Assembly: GCF_012932965.1 (NCBI RefSeq)
Contig: NZ_JABBXH010000001.1
Span: 372,001 to 436,000, forward strand
Origin: Thalassotalea algicola
GTDB taxonomy: Bacteria > Pseudomonadota > Gammaproteobacteria > Enterobacterales > Alteromonadaceae
Direction: 5' to 3'
DNA length: 64,000 nucleotides
Below are positions 20,018 through 28,447 of this stretch, piece after piece. Numbering within the stretch: the first letter of the stretch is position 1; the number at the start of each line of letters is the position of its first letter. The notes below the pieces were generated by a model, which made no database searches, was not told the origin of the DNA, and saw only the letters and a program-made list of their open reading frames with translations. The position numbers were made by a program, and so were the translations under genes.

Positions 20018-20073
20018 GTTTTTTTAGTGATTATCAAAAAAACATCAATTTACTTGATAACCACTTGTTAATG

Positions 20074-22773
20074 CTAATTATTTAATTTCGTCTGTTCTAT
20101 ATTTTCAATCACTAATTCGCGACCATAGCGATCTAATTGGTGACTTACACTACGCACACTTACTTGCGAATCAACCTTTACTGGTCCTGTATATTTTTGC
20201 CACTCTCCTTCGAGCAATCGATACTCAATAGTAATTCCAGGGAATGCAATATTGGCATGCAATAGCCCATTAATTATCTTTGCACCAACGGTAGGTAATC
20301 GATAGTTAATGTTACCCAGCTCTAGCTTAGGTAGTTCTTTTTTACCTATCGTATGAGCAAAATCGAACCAAGCAGTATCCCGTAACTTACGCTTTTCATC
20401 AGTAAACGTATTAGTATCTTGGCTGTATTTAAAACCTTCATAATTATACGGAACAGCCCAATTGGCGCTATGCCAAGCTCGTTCAGCCAGCGCAATTAAA
20501 CGTGGAAATATTTTGTATTCTGCTGTTGCCTCTGTGCGAGTATTTTCACTCCACAGCTGACCTTGTAAACCTAAAAACTTAACTCCCTTATTCATCGGAG
20601 CAGATATAATTTTGCCACTTTCATCTGTTTTCACTGTATCGTCTGCTATGTATGCGTTATCAGCTCTATCTAGCCAAAATTCAGCATGGACTGGCAAGTT
20701 ATCCGGCATAAAGTTAAACATTTTCCGAGTATTTATTTGTCTTGAAGCCCAGTAATAACCGTGCTCTTTTGGATCTGCTTCATAAGGAAAATCAAAATAG
20801 GTTACATCTGGGCTAGAAACCACCATTTGCCAATTGTAGTTAGCTAACTTATGAGCTGATTGATGGCCACCCCAAGCTAATGGGTGCCAAGCATTTGCTT
20901 GAATAACCGCTGGCATATTATTTGGGTTGGTATGCTCTAACCCATCAATCCATGCTGCAGCTTCAATCCCTAAGTCAGCAAGCATATTCGACACACGCTC
21001 AACAAAATAAGCACCTAACTCTTTAGGTCCTGCTATTTGAGCATTGTGTTTTGCTAAAAATGCCTTACATGCAGGAGATTCAACCCAAGCACCTGCCGTT
21101 TCATCGGCGCCAATATGATATCGAGTGAGTGGGTGATTAACTTCTGAATGAATAGCTTTTACATCCTTCATCACTGTTTCGATAAAGTGATAAGACGACT
21201 CTAAACACACATTAATTGTATTGTCGTTATAATATTGAACAGAAGAGTAAACAGTTTTATCTTCCGGGTCGTGTAACAAAAATTTTTCTGCTTTTTCTGG
21301 CTGTTCTTTCGCCATAAATTTATTATAACGCGCCGCCATTGACTTAACCGCAGCACGAGAATGGCCTGGCATATCTAATGATGGAATCACCTGGATGTAT
21401 CGACGCTTGGCTTCAACCAATATTTCTTGGTAATCGGCTACAGAATAAAAACCGTTAACACCACTATTTGAATCGGTACCGGCACCTAGTTGCGGAAGCA
21501 AACAAGTTTGCTCACTAGGGTCAAAACAGCGCTTACTGCCAATGTCAGTAAGTTCAGGTAAGCTTGGGATCTCTAATCGCCACCCTTCATCATCACCAAG
21601 GTGCAAATGAAGTTTATTCATTTTATATGCGGCCATTTGATCGAGAAGCTTCAGAATAAACGCTTTATTATGAAAGTTACGTGAGACATCAACTAAGATC
21701 CCTCTAAACGCATAGTGCGGTTCATCATTAACCTCCACTAACGGTAAATGATTACTACCTATTGTTTTTAAGCCCGCAAGTGATTGTAAGCCATTAAATA
21801 CACCATTAGCATCGACACCAACAACACTAATTCCTTCGCTCGCCACCTGTAATTGATAGCTACCAATTTTTGCATCTTCATCGGGTGTTATACGTAAATT
21901 AAGCGGCACCCCTTTAGGATTTAGCACTACACCTAGGCTAGCTAAACGTTGAATTGCTGCATCTACGTCAGTAAGAGCAACGTTGTGCCAATTAAGCGCT
22001 AAGCCTTGTGTGATATCCAAAGTGCCTGCTTGTGACGTAAGTTGCATTGGTGTTGGAATAATGACATTTTCAATATCAGCTCGGTGTTTAGTAACCGCTT
22101 GGTTTCGTTCAAATAAACGCTCTGTAGTTAGCCACTGTGTTTTGTCTGAATGGGTTCGCTTAAACTGTTTCACTTCGTCGGTATATGGCGATACATATGG
22201 CAAAACTTCAAGACCTGTATCTGGGTTGATAACCGTTTTGGTCGACTCAATAACTTTCGCGGTTAGATTATCAGCAGCGACGATATAGTTTGGCAATGCA
22301 TCCGTTTCTGAAAGCGACCAAAAATTCGCTCTAAACAATAAGGTTTTAGTTTCACCTTTTTCAAAACCTGCGAAATCATCTTTAAGTGAAATTCGGTGTA
22401 AATCGCCATTAATATGCTTAACACTAAAGGAATCACTTTCATAAGATTGAATGGGTGATATCTGGCTAAAATAGATTGACCAATCTTTACTTTTTATTTC
22501 AGTATTTGCCGTTAGCGACAATAAAACTTCAAAACAAGCTCCGTCGGCTTTTTCTTTATCACATTTGTCGGTAGGTATATTCGTCACTAACTGATAGTTT
22601 ACCTTTAGCGATTGAGCAATTTGGTCCAAGCTTGATTGTGTAATCATAGGCAATGCTTGGCTCGTCTGGTGTTGAGCTTGCGTTTCATTTGACTCGCCAG
22701 CTTGTTGAGCTTGCTCACAACCGCTTAATATTAGCGCGCTAATCACAGCAGTCGTTACTATCAGTCTTTTCAT
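20074..22773 (-). CDS. Beta-N-acetylhexosaminidase (GH20), lipoprotein
   Basis: An 899-residue lipoprotein: lipobox LSGC with Cys19 as the acylated residue. Order of domains: an N-terminal carbohydrate-binding CHB_HEX-like region (about 35-200), the GH20b domain (about 235-350), the GH20 barrel (about 355-740) and a C-terminal CHB_HEX_C-like module. The catalytic Asp-Glu pair is in HIGADETAGAW near residue 555. It would trim GlcNAc from chitooligosaccharides in the periplasm or at the outer membrane. It is transcribed divergently from the TPR-sulfotransferase across a perfect NagR operator. Confidence 0.95.
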   Translation of the reverse strand: MKRLIVTTAVISALILSGCEQAQQAGESNETQAQHQTSQALPMITQSSLDQIAQSLKVNYQLVTNIPTDKCDKEKADGACFEVLLSLTANTEIKSKDWSIYFSQISPIQSYESDSFSVKHINGDLHRISLKDDFAGFEKGETKTLLFRANFWSLSETDALPNYIVAADNLTAKVIESTKTVINPDTGLEVLPYVSPYTDEVKQFKRTHSDKTQWLTTERLFERNQAVTKHRADIENVIIPTPMQLTSQAGTLDITQGLALNWHNVALTDVDAAIQRLASLGVVLNPKGVPLNLRITPDEDAKIGSYQLQVASEGISVVGVDANGVFNGLQSLAGLKTIGSNHLPLVEVNDEPHYAFRGILVDVSRNFHNKAFILKLLDQMAAYKMNKLHLHLGDDEGWRLEIPSLPELTDIGSKRCFDPSEQTCLLPQLGAGTDSNSGVNGFYSVADYQEILVEAKRRYIQVIPSLDMPGHSRAAVKSMAARYNKFMAKEQPEKAEKFLLHDPEDKTVYSSVQYYNDNTINVCLESSYHFIETVMKDVKAIHSEVNHPLTRYHIGADETAGAWVESPACKAFLAKHNAQIAGPKELGAYFVERVSNMLADLGIEAAAWIDGLEHTNPNNMPAVIQANAWHPLAWGGHQSAHKLANYNWQMVVSSPDVTYFDFPYEADPKEHGYYWASRQINTRKMFNFMPDNLPVHAEFWLDRADNAYIADDTVKTDESGKIISAPMNKGVKFLGLQGQLWSENTRTEATAEYKIFPRLIALAERAWHSANWAVPYNYEGFKYSQDTNTFTDEKRKLRDTAWFDFAHTIGKKELPKLELGNINYRLPTVGAKIINGLLHANIAFPGITIEYRLLEGEWQKYTGPVKVDSQVSVRSVSHQLDRYGRELVIENIEQTKLNN

Positions 22774-22815
22774 TGTATACTCAATATTACTTATGGTTTG
22801 TCTATAAGATACTCA

Positions 22816-22835
22816 TTTTGACAGCGCTGTCAAAA
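22816..22835. promoter_or_regulatory. NagR operator between hexosaminidase and sulfotransferase
   Basis: TTTTGACAGCGCTGTCAAAA is a perfect 20-bp palindrome, core TGACAGCGCTGTCA at 22819-22832. It sits almost midway between the two divergent start codons (43 bases from each), so NagR could control both. Confidence 0.9.
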
Positions 22836-22878
22836 ATAAATTACTATCAATTGGCATAATTTGAGATAACTGGCTGAC

Positions 22879-24405
22879 ATGGCAACAGATAAAAATATAA
22901 ATTTACGGCTAAATAGCATCGATAAACAGATGACATTTGATCACGCCATCGCGCTATGCCATCAGTTAATCAGTTCACGTTCAACTCATACATTCGATGT
23001 ACTGCAGCAATTAATAACACACAAAGAAATCACTCGTCAGCAGCGCGAAACAGCGTATCAACTAACGTTTAACTATCTTTTAAAACAAACTGATTACTTA
23101 AAATTAAGCGCTATCGCTGAACAGGCATTAGTGGTATTTCCGCAATGGCCTGTAGCCTTTTATGCGATGGCGATTGCATACCGTTTTATGAGAATGGCAG
23201 ACAAAGCCTTACCTGCGCTCGAAAAAGCAGTTAAATTAATGCCCGCTCAGCTTGCATGGAGAAGAACTCTTGGTACCTTATATAAAGAATTTGGCCGAAA
23301 AGAAGACGCCTTAGCTGCATTTAATTATTGTATAGCGCAAAATCAACAAGACTTTGAAAGCTATTGGTTAAGAAGTGATTATCAGCCGAGCTTAAACGAA
23401 CCAGAAACAGCCCTATTAACTCAATTTTTTGAAGCGGTAACAAACCACACTACCCAAATAAACCGACCAGAAAAATCTAATTTACAGCTTTTGACTTATG
23501 CAGCATTCACATTATTTCGTCATTATAATAGTCACCAAAACTATAAGTTAGCGTTTGACTACCTAACTAAAGGCAACCAAGCACTATCAACTATCACCCA
23601 GTGCAATATAAGCGCTGATATAAAAGAACATGGCACCATAAAGGATCTTTTTTCTTCTGAATATCTCGCAAAAACAAGCATGCAATCAGGGTCTTCGACG
23701 CTAGGTGAAAAAGCCATTTTTATCTGTGGCTTACCTCGCTCAGGCACAACATTAGTAGAGCAGATTATTGCCAGTCATCCGCAAGTTAACGCTGGTGATG
23801 AATTGCTATATTTAGCTCAAGCTAGTCAAGCAATACTTCAAAATCACAACCTTCAATCACCGTTTCCTAACTGGGTAAAACAGCTAAACAATAAGCATTG
23901 GCATGAGATTGGTGAGCACTATTTACAAGCATGCCAGCCACTTGCTAATGGCAACTATTTAACCGATAAAATGCCACTTAATTACAAAGCCATTGGTATT
24001 ATTCACCAAGCATTACCTAAAGCAAAAATCATCTACGTTAGACGAAACAAAGAAGATGTCATCTGGGGGTGTTATAAGCAAATTCTTGGTCAAGGAAATA
24101 GCTTCGCTAACAGTCTTTCTGATCTTGAACAATTCTATAGCGCCCATAGCCAATTAATGGATCATTGGCTTAAACATTTAAAAGACAAAGTGCTTGTTGT
24201 TGACTATGAGAATCTGGTTTCGACACCCGAAGTAGTCACGCAATCTATATGTGAATTTTTATCGTTAGATTATCAACAAAGCATGTTGGAATTTTATAAG
24301 AAGCAAGAGCCAGTGCATACAGTTAGTAGCACTCAAGTTAGAAAACCTATAACACAAAAACACTTAAACGATTGGCAACACTACAAAAGCTTTTTAAACT
24401 TTTAA
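22879..24405 (+). CDS. TPR-containing sulfotransferase-family protein
   Basis: A 508-residue protein without signal peptide. Residues about 60-165 form TPR-like helix pairs (TDYLKLSAIAEQALVVFP, RRTLGTLYKEFGRKEDAL). The C-terminal half is a sulfotransferase domain: the PAPS 5'-phosphosulfate loop is CGLPRSGTTLVEQIIASHP near residue 280, with DKMPLNYKAIG and the 3'-phosphate segment KIIYVRRNKEDVIWGCYKQ. Sulfation by PAPS of a protein or glycan is expected, with target unknown. The divergent partner is the GH20 hexosaminidase; its 3' end overlaps the opposing halogenase-like gene by four bases. TPR-sulfotransferases of this kind often accompany TonB receptors in Alteromonadales and Xanthomonadales. 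Confidence 0.85.
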   Translation: MATDKNINLRLNSIDKQMTFDHAIALCHQLISSRSTHTFDVLQQLITHKEITRQQRETAYQLTFNYLLKQTDYLKLSAIAEQALVVFPQWPVAFYAMAIAYRFMRMADKALPALEKAVKLMPAQLAWRRTLGTLYKEFGRKEDALAAFNYCIAQNQQDFESYWLRSDYQPSLNEPETALLTQFFEAVTNHTTQINRPEKSNLQLLTYAAFTLFRHYNSHQNYKLAFDYLTKGNQALSTITQCNISADIKEHGTIKDLFSSEYLAKTSMQSGSSTLGEKAIFICGLPRSGTTLVEQIIASHPQVNAGDELLYLAQASQAILQNHNLQSPFPNWVKQLNNKHWHEIGEHYLQACQPLANGNYLTDKMPLNYKAIGIIHQALPKAKIIYVRRNKEDVIWGCYKQILGQGNSFANSLSDLEQFYSAHSQLMDHWLKHLKDKVLVVDYENLVSTPEVVTQSICEFLSLDYQQSMLEFYKKQEPVHTVSSTQVRKPITQKHLNDWQHYKSFLNF

Positions 24406-25958
24406 ACGCGTTGTAGTCCAAATTGCTTAATCTTTTCTATCAACTCGCGATGCTTAGGTAGTCGAGTTAAGGCCTGTTCTGTATTATTAGCAATCCAACG
24501 GTGCAACTCTTCAATTTGCGCAGCCTGGACAACTTTACCCCTCACTAAAGAGCTCGCTGTCGGGTATTCCATACCATAGAGCACGTAAAGGTAATTTTCT
24601 AAGTTAAATATTTCAAAGCCACTGAAGAAGTCATACTTACTTGGCGGCTGAAACTTCCACCGTGCTAATCGTTCCTGCAAGGAGTCTGGAATTGAGCTCA
24701 ACTCACGATTATCTAGCCAAAACTGACTATCATCACGTTTTGAAATACAGTAATGTAACTTAATAAAATCAATTACTTTCTCCCAACTTTCAGACATACG
24801 TTGGTTAAATAGCTTCGCTATCAATGGAATTTCTGTAGTGGTGGTTGGAAACTGCTCTGCCAACATTTTAGCCGTCGCATCAAACACTAATAAACCAGTA
24901 GCCTCTAATGGCTCAACAAAGCCTTGTGATAAACCAAGCGCGACACAGTTGTTATGCCAAAACTTTTCGCGATAGCCAATATTCATTTTGATCACGCGGC
25001 TACCAATCGACTCAGCCTGTTTACCAATATAAGTTCTTAGCGCATGCTCTGCTTGTTCATGACTCGTATGATTTGATGAATAGACATGCCCTACGCCTTT
25101 ACGAGTCTGTAAGCCGATATCCCAAATCCAACCCGACTGCTGCGCTGTTGAAATAGTATGACTGGCAATTGCTTGATCTTCAGATTGATACGGCACTTGC
25201 ATAACAACCGCATGATCAGCAAATAGCACATCAGACTTATCAATAAAAGGTACGTTAAGTACGTCACCGATTAATTTTGCAGAAAAGCCTGTGCAATCGA
25301 TAAACAAATCAGCCGATAACTCTCCATTGCGATCAGTGACTACCGAGGCTATATCACCATTCTCATGTTGCTTAACCTCAACAACATTTGCCAATATGTG
25401 ATTAACACCAAAGCGCTCCACGGCATTTTTAGTTAATAAGGCAGAAAACTTACCTGCATCAAGATGATAAGCATATGCACTTTGACCTTGATATTCTGGC
25501 GAAGTAATAAGTTTTGGTGCTAAGCCTGCGTCACAGACTTTTCCTTGCCATGCAATGGTGTCTACGTAACTACGACCTTGATTGTTGTCTAACCAAAATG
25601 GTGTTAAATCTACCGGTTCAATTTGTGGATAATCAAAAATATGATGATAGTAATGAGGGTTATTCGCTATCGGATTATGCAACCAATCAACAAACTTTAT
25701 ACCTTGCTTAAAGGTAACGTCACACTCGCGAATAAATTCTGTTTCTGAAATCCCAAGCGCTTTTAACGATTGGCGCATTAGCGGTACAGTGCCTTCACCA
25801 ACACCAATAGTAGGAATATCTGGCGATTCAATTAAAGTGACTTTGACGCCATCAGGCGAACTGGGCGCTAGATTTTTACCTAGATGATTAGCCGCCAGCC
25901 AGCCAGCTGTACCGCCACCGACAATAATCACCTGCTTAATTGGGGTGTGCGTTGCCAT
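24402..25958 (-). CDS. Tryptophan-halogenase-family flavoprotein (copy 1)
   Basis: A 518-residue flavin-dependent halogenase-family protein. It has the FAD-binding GGGTAGWLAANHLG at the N terminus, GVGEGT near residue 50, a TFKQGIKF segment holding the lysine equivalent to the catalytic Lys of PrnA/RebH, and GLSQGFVEPLEATG. The family motif WxWxIP reads WIWDIG here, lacking the Pro. No signal peptide, so cytoplasmic. It follows the second copy with a three-base gap. Whether it truly halogenates tryptophan is doubtful, since the family contains many receptor-linked members of unknown function. Confidence 0.85.
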   Translation of the reverse strand: MATHTPIKQVIIVGGGTAGWLAANHLGKNLAPSSPDGVKVTLIESPDIPTIGVGEGTVPLMRQSLKALGISETEFIRECDVTFKQGIKFVDWLHNPIANNPHYYHHIFDYPQIEPVDLTPFWLDNNQGRSYVDTIAWQGKVCDAGLAPKLITSPEYQGQSAYAYHLDAGKFSALLTKNAVERFGVNHILANVVEVKQHENGDIASVVTDRNGELSADLFIDCTGFSAKLIGDVLNVPFIDKSDVLFADHAVVMQVPYQSEDQAIASHTISTAQQSGWIWDIGLQTRKGVGHVYSSNHTSHEQAEHALRTYIGKQAESIGSRVIKMNIGYREKFWHNNCVALGLSQGFVEPLEATGLLVFDATAKMLAEQFPTTTTEIPLIAKLFNQRMSESWEKVIDFIKLHYCISKRDDSQFWLDNRELSSIPDSLQERLARWKFQPPSKYDFFSGFEIFNLENYLYVLYGMEYPTASSLVRGKVVQAAQIEELHRWIANNTEQALTRLPKHRELIEKIKQFGLQRV

Positions 25959-25961
25959 TTG

Positions 25962-27515
25962 TTAGTGGTTTCTCCACATATCGGCAATCTCACTTAACGA
26001 CATATCATGCAAACTTTGTATAAACGCTTCATGACTTAAGGTATTTTGTACTGTTTGTGTCGCTTTTCGCCCTAACTTTTCAAACAAGTCTTTGCTGTGT
26101 TCTTCATCGACCTGCATATTCAAATTTGGATAGTGCTGCATACCGTATAAGATAAAACGGTAGTTTTCATCAGTAAACGTAGTCGAATAGCCGCCGGCCA
26201 AGTCAAAATATTCACAGACTTTATGCTGCCAAACAGTTAAGTTTCGTTTTAGCTCTGGACAGAAATCAACCGAACGCTGGGCTTGTTGCCAAAATTCCGT
26301 ATCATCTCGATTTGTTAAGCAATAATGTAATACGATAAATTGTTTTAAGTCTTGGTAAGCACCATTCATTAAGCGATTGTATGAATCGCGTACTTCTTGC
26401 GGAATTTGATTGCTTGAAAGGTGAGTAGCCAACAAACGTACACCAATATTAATAATGTGCAGCCCTGTTGATTCCAATGGTTCAATAAAACCGCCTGAAA
26501 GCCCTATAGCAACACAATTGCCCACCCAAAACTCTTTGCGACACCCAACATTCATATCTAAATGAACAGTTTTTAAAATAGTGGCATTTTCACCATTATG
26601 GGCAATTAGCGCAGCTTCTGCCTGCTCTTTTGAGATTCGGTTACCATCATAGACATAACCTGTACCACGGCGATTAACCAAATCTATTTGCCATGCCCAA
26701 CCATTATCGAGCGCAGTCGCTGTTGTATACGGATTTGGTACTTGATCATCGTCGTAGGCAATTTGCATTGCCACCGCTTTATTGCACGGTAAAGCGTCTT
26801 CAAATGACTGCCAATTATCAGATTTCACTTGATTAATTAACAAGCCCCTAAAGCCAGTACTATCAAGATAGATATCGGCTTGGTGAACACCATGCTCAGT
26901 GACTATCGACTCGATATTCTCGCCGTTGACATTCACTTGGCTAACTGTTCCTTCAATATGCTTAACCCCTGCTTCCGTTGCTTTTTTTCTTAAGTAACGT
27001 GACATTAGCGTTGCATCAAGGTGGTAACCATAGGGAACAGCACCTTCGTAAGGACGAGCATTGGCCATTTTTGGGCTATGCCCTTTTTCAATTAGGTGTG
27101 CTGAAAGCGAGGCTCCTTGATCAAAACGCTCAATTTCACCTCTACCACTCAATAGCCATCGAGAGGCGATATCAAGTCCAGGGCCTATTTGTACGTGTTC
27201 AAAAGGATGAAAATATTGATGCATTTTGCCATCGACAGGCTTCATCCAATTGTTAAACATAATTCCGGCTTTAAGCGTAGCATTAGTTTCTTTTAGCAGC
27301 TCCGCCTCATCTAAGCCCATCGCAGCAAAAAAGAAGCGAATACTATGAACTGTGGCCTCTCCAACACCGATTATGCCAATGTCTTTACTTTCAATTACCG
27401 TAATATCAACCGTATGCTTTTCTTGGTTATATAAACGATTCAAGTACAAAGCACTCATCCAGCCAGATGAGCCGCCACCGACAACGATAATCGAAGAAAC
27501 TGGGCCACTGTTCAT
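25962..27515 (-). CDS. Tryptophan-halogenase-family flavoprotein (copy 2)
   Basis: A 517-residue relative of the downstream gene, clearly diverged from it. Motifs: GGGSSGWMSALYLN (FAD), GVGEATVHSIR, TLKAGIMFNNW with the candidate catalytic Lys, WAWQID in place of WxWxIP, and GLSGGFIEPLESTGLH. It is cytoplasmic by sequence. It lies between SapC and copy 1, all on the strand of the TonB receptor, suggesting a receptor-led gene set. AGGTAAC precedes the start. Confidence 0.85.
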   Translation of the reverse strand: MNSGPVSSIIVVGGGSSGWMSALYLNRLYNQEKHTVDITVIESKDIGIIGVGEATVHSIRFFFAAMGLDEAELLKETNATLKAGIMFNNWMKPVDGKMHQYFHPFEHVQIGPGLDIASRWLLSGRGEIERFDQGASLSAHLIEKGHSPKMANARPYEGAVPYGYHLDATLMSRYLRKKATEAGVKHIEGTVSQVNVNGENIESIVTEHGVHQADIYLDSTGFRGLLINQVKSDNWQSFEDALPCNKAVAMQIAYDDDQVPNPYTTATALDNGWAWQIDLVNRRGTGYVYDGNRISKEQAEAALIAHNGENATILKTVHLDMNVGCRKEFWVGNCVAIGLSGGFIEPLESTGLHIINIGVRLLATHLSSNQIPQEVRDSYNRLMNGAYQDLKQFIVLHYCLTNRDDTEFWQQAQRSVDFCPELKRNLTVWQHKVCEYFDLAGGYSTTFTDENYRFILYGMQHYPNLNMQVDEEHSKDLFEKLGRKATQTVQNTLSHEAFIQSLHDMSLSEIADMWRNH

Positions 27516-27536
27516 ACGCTTGTTACCTATATTTTA

Positions 27537-28241
27537 TTAAGCCTTAGTGCTTTTTAAACGCGCTAGATTACTAAGCTGTTGAATCGAGAAGAAATGCGCA
27601 TAAATAGGCGATAAAAAGCCACGCTTTCTTAACGTTAAAAAGTCTTCATCTGAAAGTGCATTTAGCTTACTTTCGTTAATCAAGTAAACACCACTTAACT
27701 GACGCTTTTGGCCATTAATTTCTAAGTTAAGCGTTTGTTCTACCAACAGGTCTTTTTCTGTTAAGAAGTTTACGAATGACTTAGTGACATGAGTATGTTC
27801 AAAATATTTTCCTAACGCTTCTTTACGTGATGCCAAATACTTAGACTCTTCGCCACTTTCGGTGAATAACGCTTCACCCTCTGTACCATTAAGTACTTCA
27901 TCAGTTTCGATAAGAATAAGTTGTAGTTGCTCTGGATCTTCTTTACTTGGCATTAGTGCAAATGGGTGATGCATTACAACAGCAGGAACATAGCTACCAC
28001 GCCATGTTTCACCATGGAAGACGTTTTCGCCTGTTTCAAAACCCATAATTGCCACTGGTGTAAATTCACCTGTTTCGGCGTTTTTAACAAAAACTACCGG
28101 CATTTCAGCCGCAGCACTAGCAAATTCGTGAACAATTAGCGGAACGATTTGTTCATTTTCAACATGAGGAAAGTGACGAGAAGGTTTAATTTTGACTTTG
28201 CCATGGTCTACAAAGTTTAACGGTCTAGCTGGTGCAGACAT
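27537..28241 (-). CDS. SapC-family protein
   Basis: A 234-residue protein of the SapC family (named after a Campylobacter S-layer cluster protein; biochemical role not established). Typical features are HFPHVENEQIVPLIVHEFASAAAEMPVVFVKN near the start, PVAIMGFETGENVF and, at the C terminus, HFFSIQQLSNLARL. There is no signal peptide. AAGGA precedes the ATG. It sits between the TonB receptor terminator and the two halogenase-like genes; SapC next to such genes and TonB receptors recurs in Alteromonadales and Caulobacterales. Confidence 0.88.
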   Translation of the reverse strand: MSAPARPLNFVDHGKVKIKPSRHFPHVENEQIVPLIVHEFASAAAEMPVVFVKNAETGEFTPVAIMGFETGENVFHGETWRGSYVPAVVMHHPFALMPSKEDPEQLQLILIETDEVLNGTEGEALFTESGEESKYLASRKEALGKYFEHTHVTKSFVNFLTEKDLLVEQTLNLEINGQKRQLSGVYLINESKLNALSDEDFLTLRKRGFLSPIYAHFFSIQQLSNLARLKSTKA

Positions 28242-28403
28242 AAAGGAATCCTTAATAATTATTTTTTACGAGAGAATTATACTGTTGGGGTTATATCAAA
28301 ATGTTTATAGAAAGTAACCCACAAGCCAAGTATTTAATGTGGTTATACCGCAAACAACAATTAACAACTAAGTAATTTTTTCTAGATTTACAAAACGTTG
28401 AAC
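28242..28403. other. Spacer between sapC-like gene and TonB receptor terminator
   Basis: About 160 AT-rich bases. A promoter for sapC could lie here, but no NagR box is present. A 24-codon frame on the plus strand near 28300 has no support. Confidence 0.4.
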
Positions 28404-28432
28404 AAAAAGGGGAGCTAAACTCCCCTTTTCTT
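28404..28432. terminator. Terminator after the TonB receptor
   Basis: AAAAGGGGAG and CTCCCCTTTT make a 10-bp stem with a CTAAA loop and T runs in both directions. It falls between the receptor stop and sapC, so it would end or strongly attenuate the receptor transcript before the SapC/halogenase genes. Confidence 0.88.
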
Positions 28433-28447
28433 TTTTAGCTAAAGTTA

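Noticed and set aside
19900-20037. N-terminal extension of nagK
   Set aside because: It would include the operator and has no Shine-Dalgarno; the start at 19899 has GAGG and fits the family.
28300-28374. A 24-codon plus-strand frame between sapC and the TonB receptor
   Set aside because: Too short, without motif, opposite to both neighbours and within an expected promoter region.
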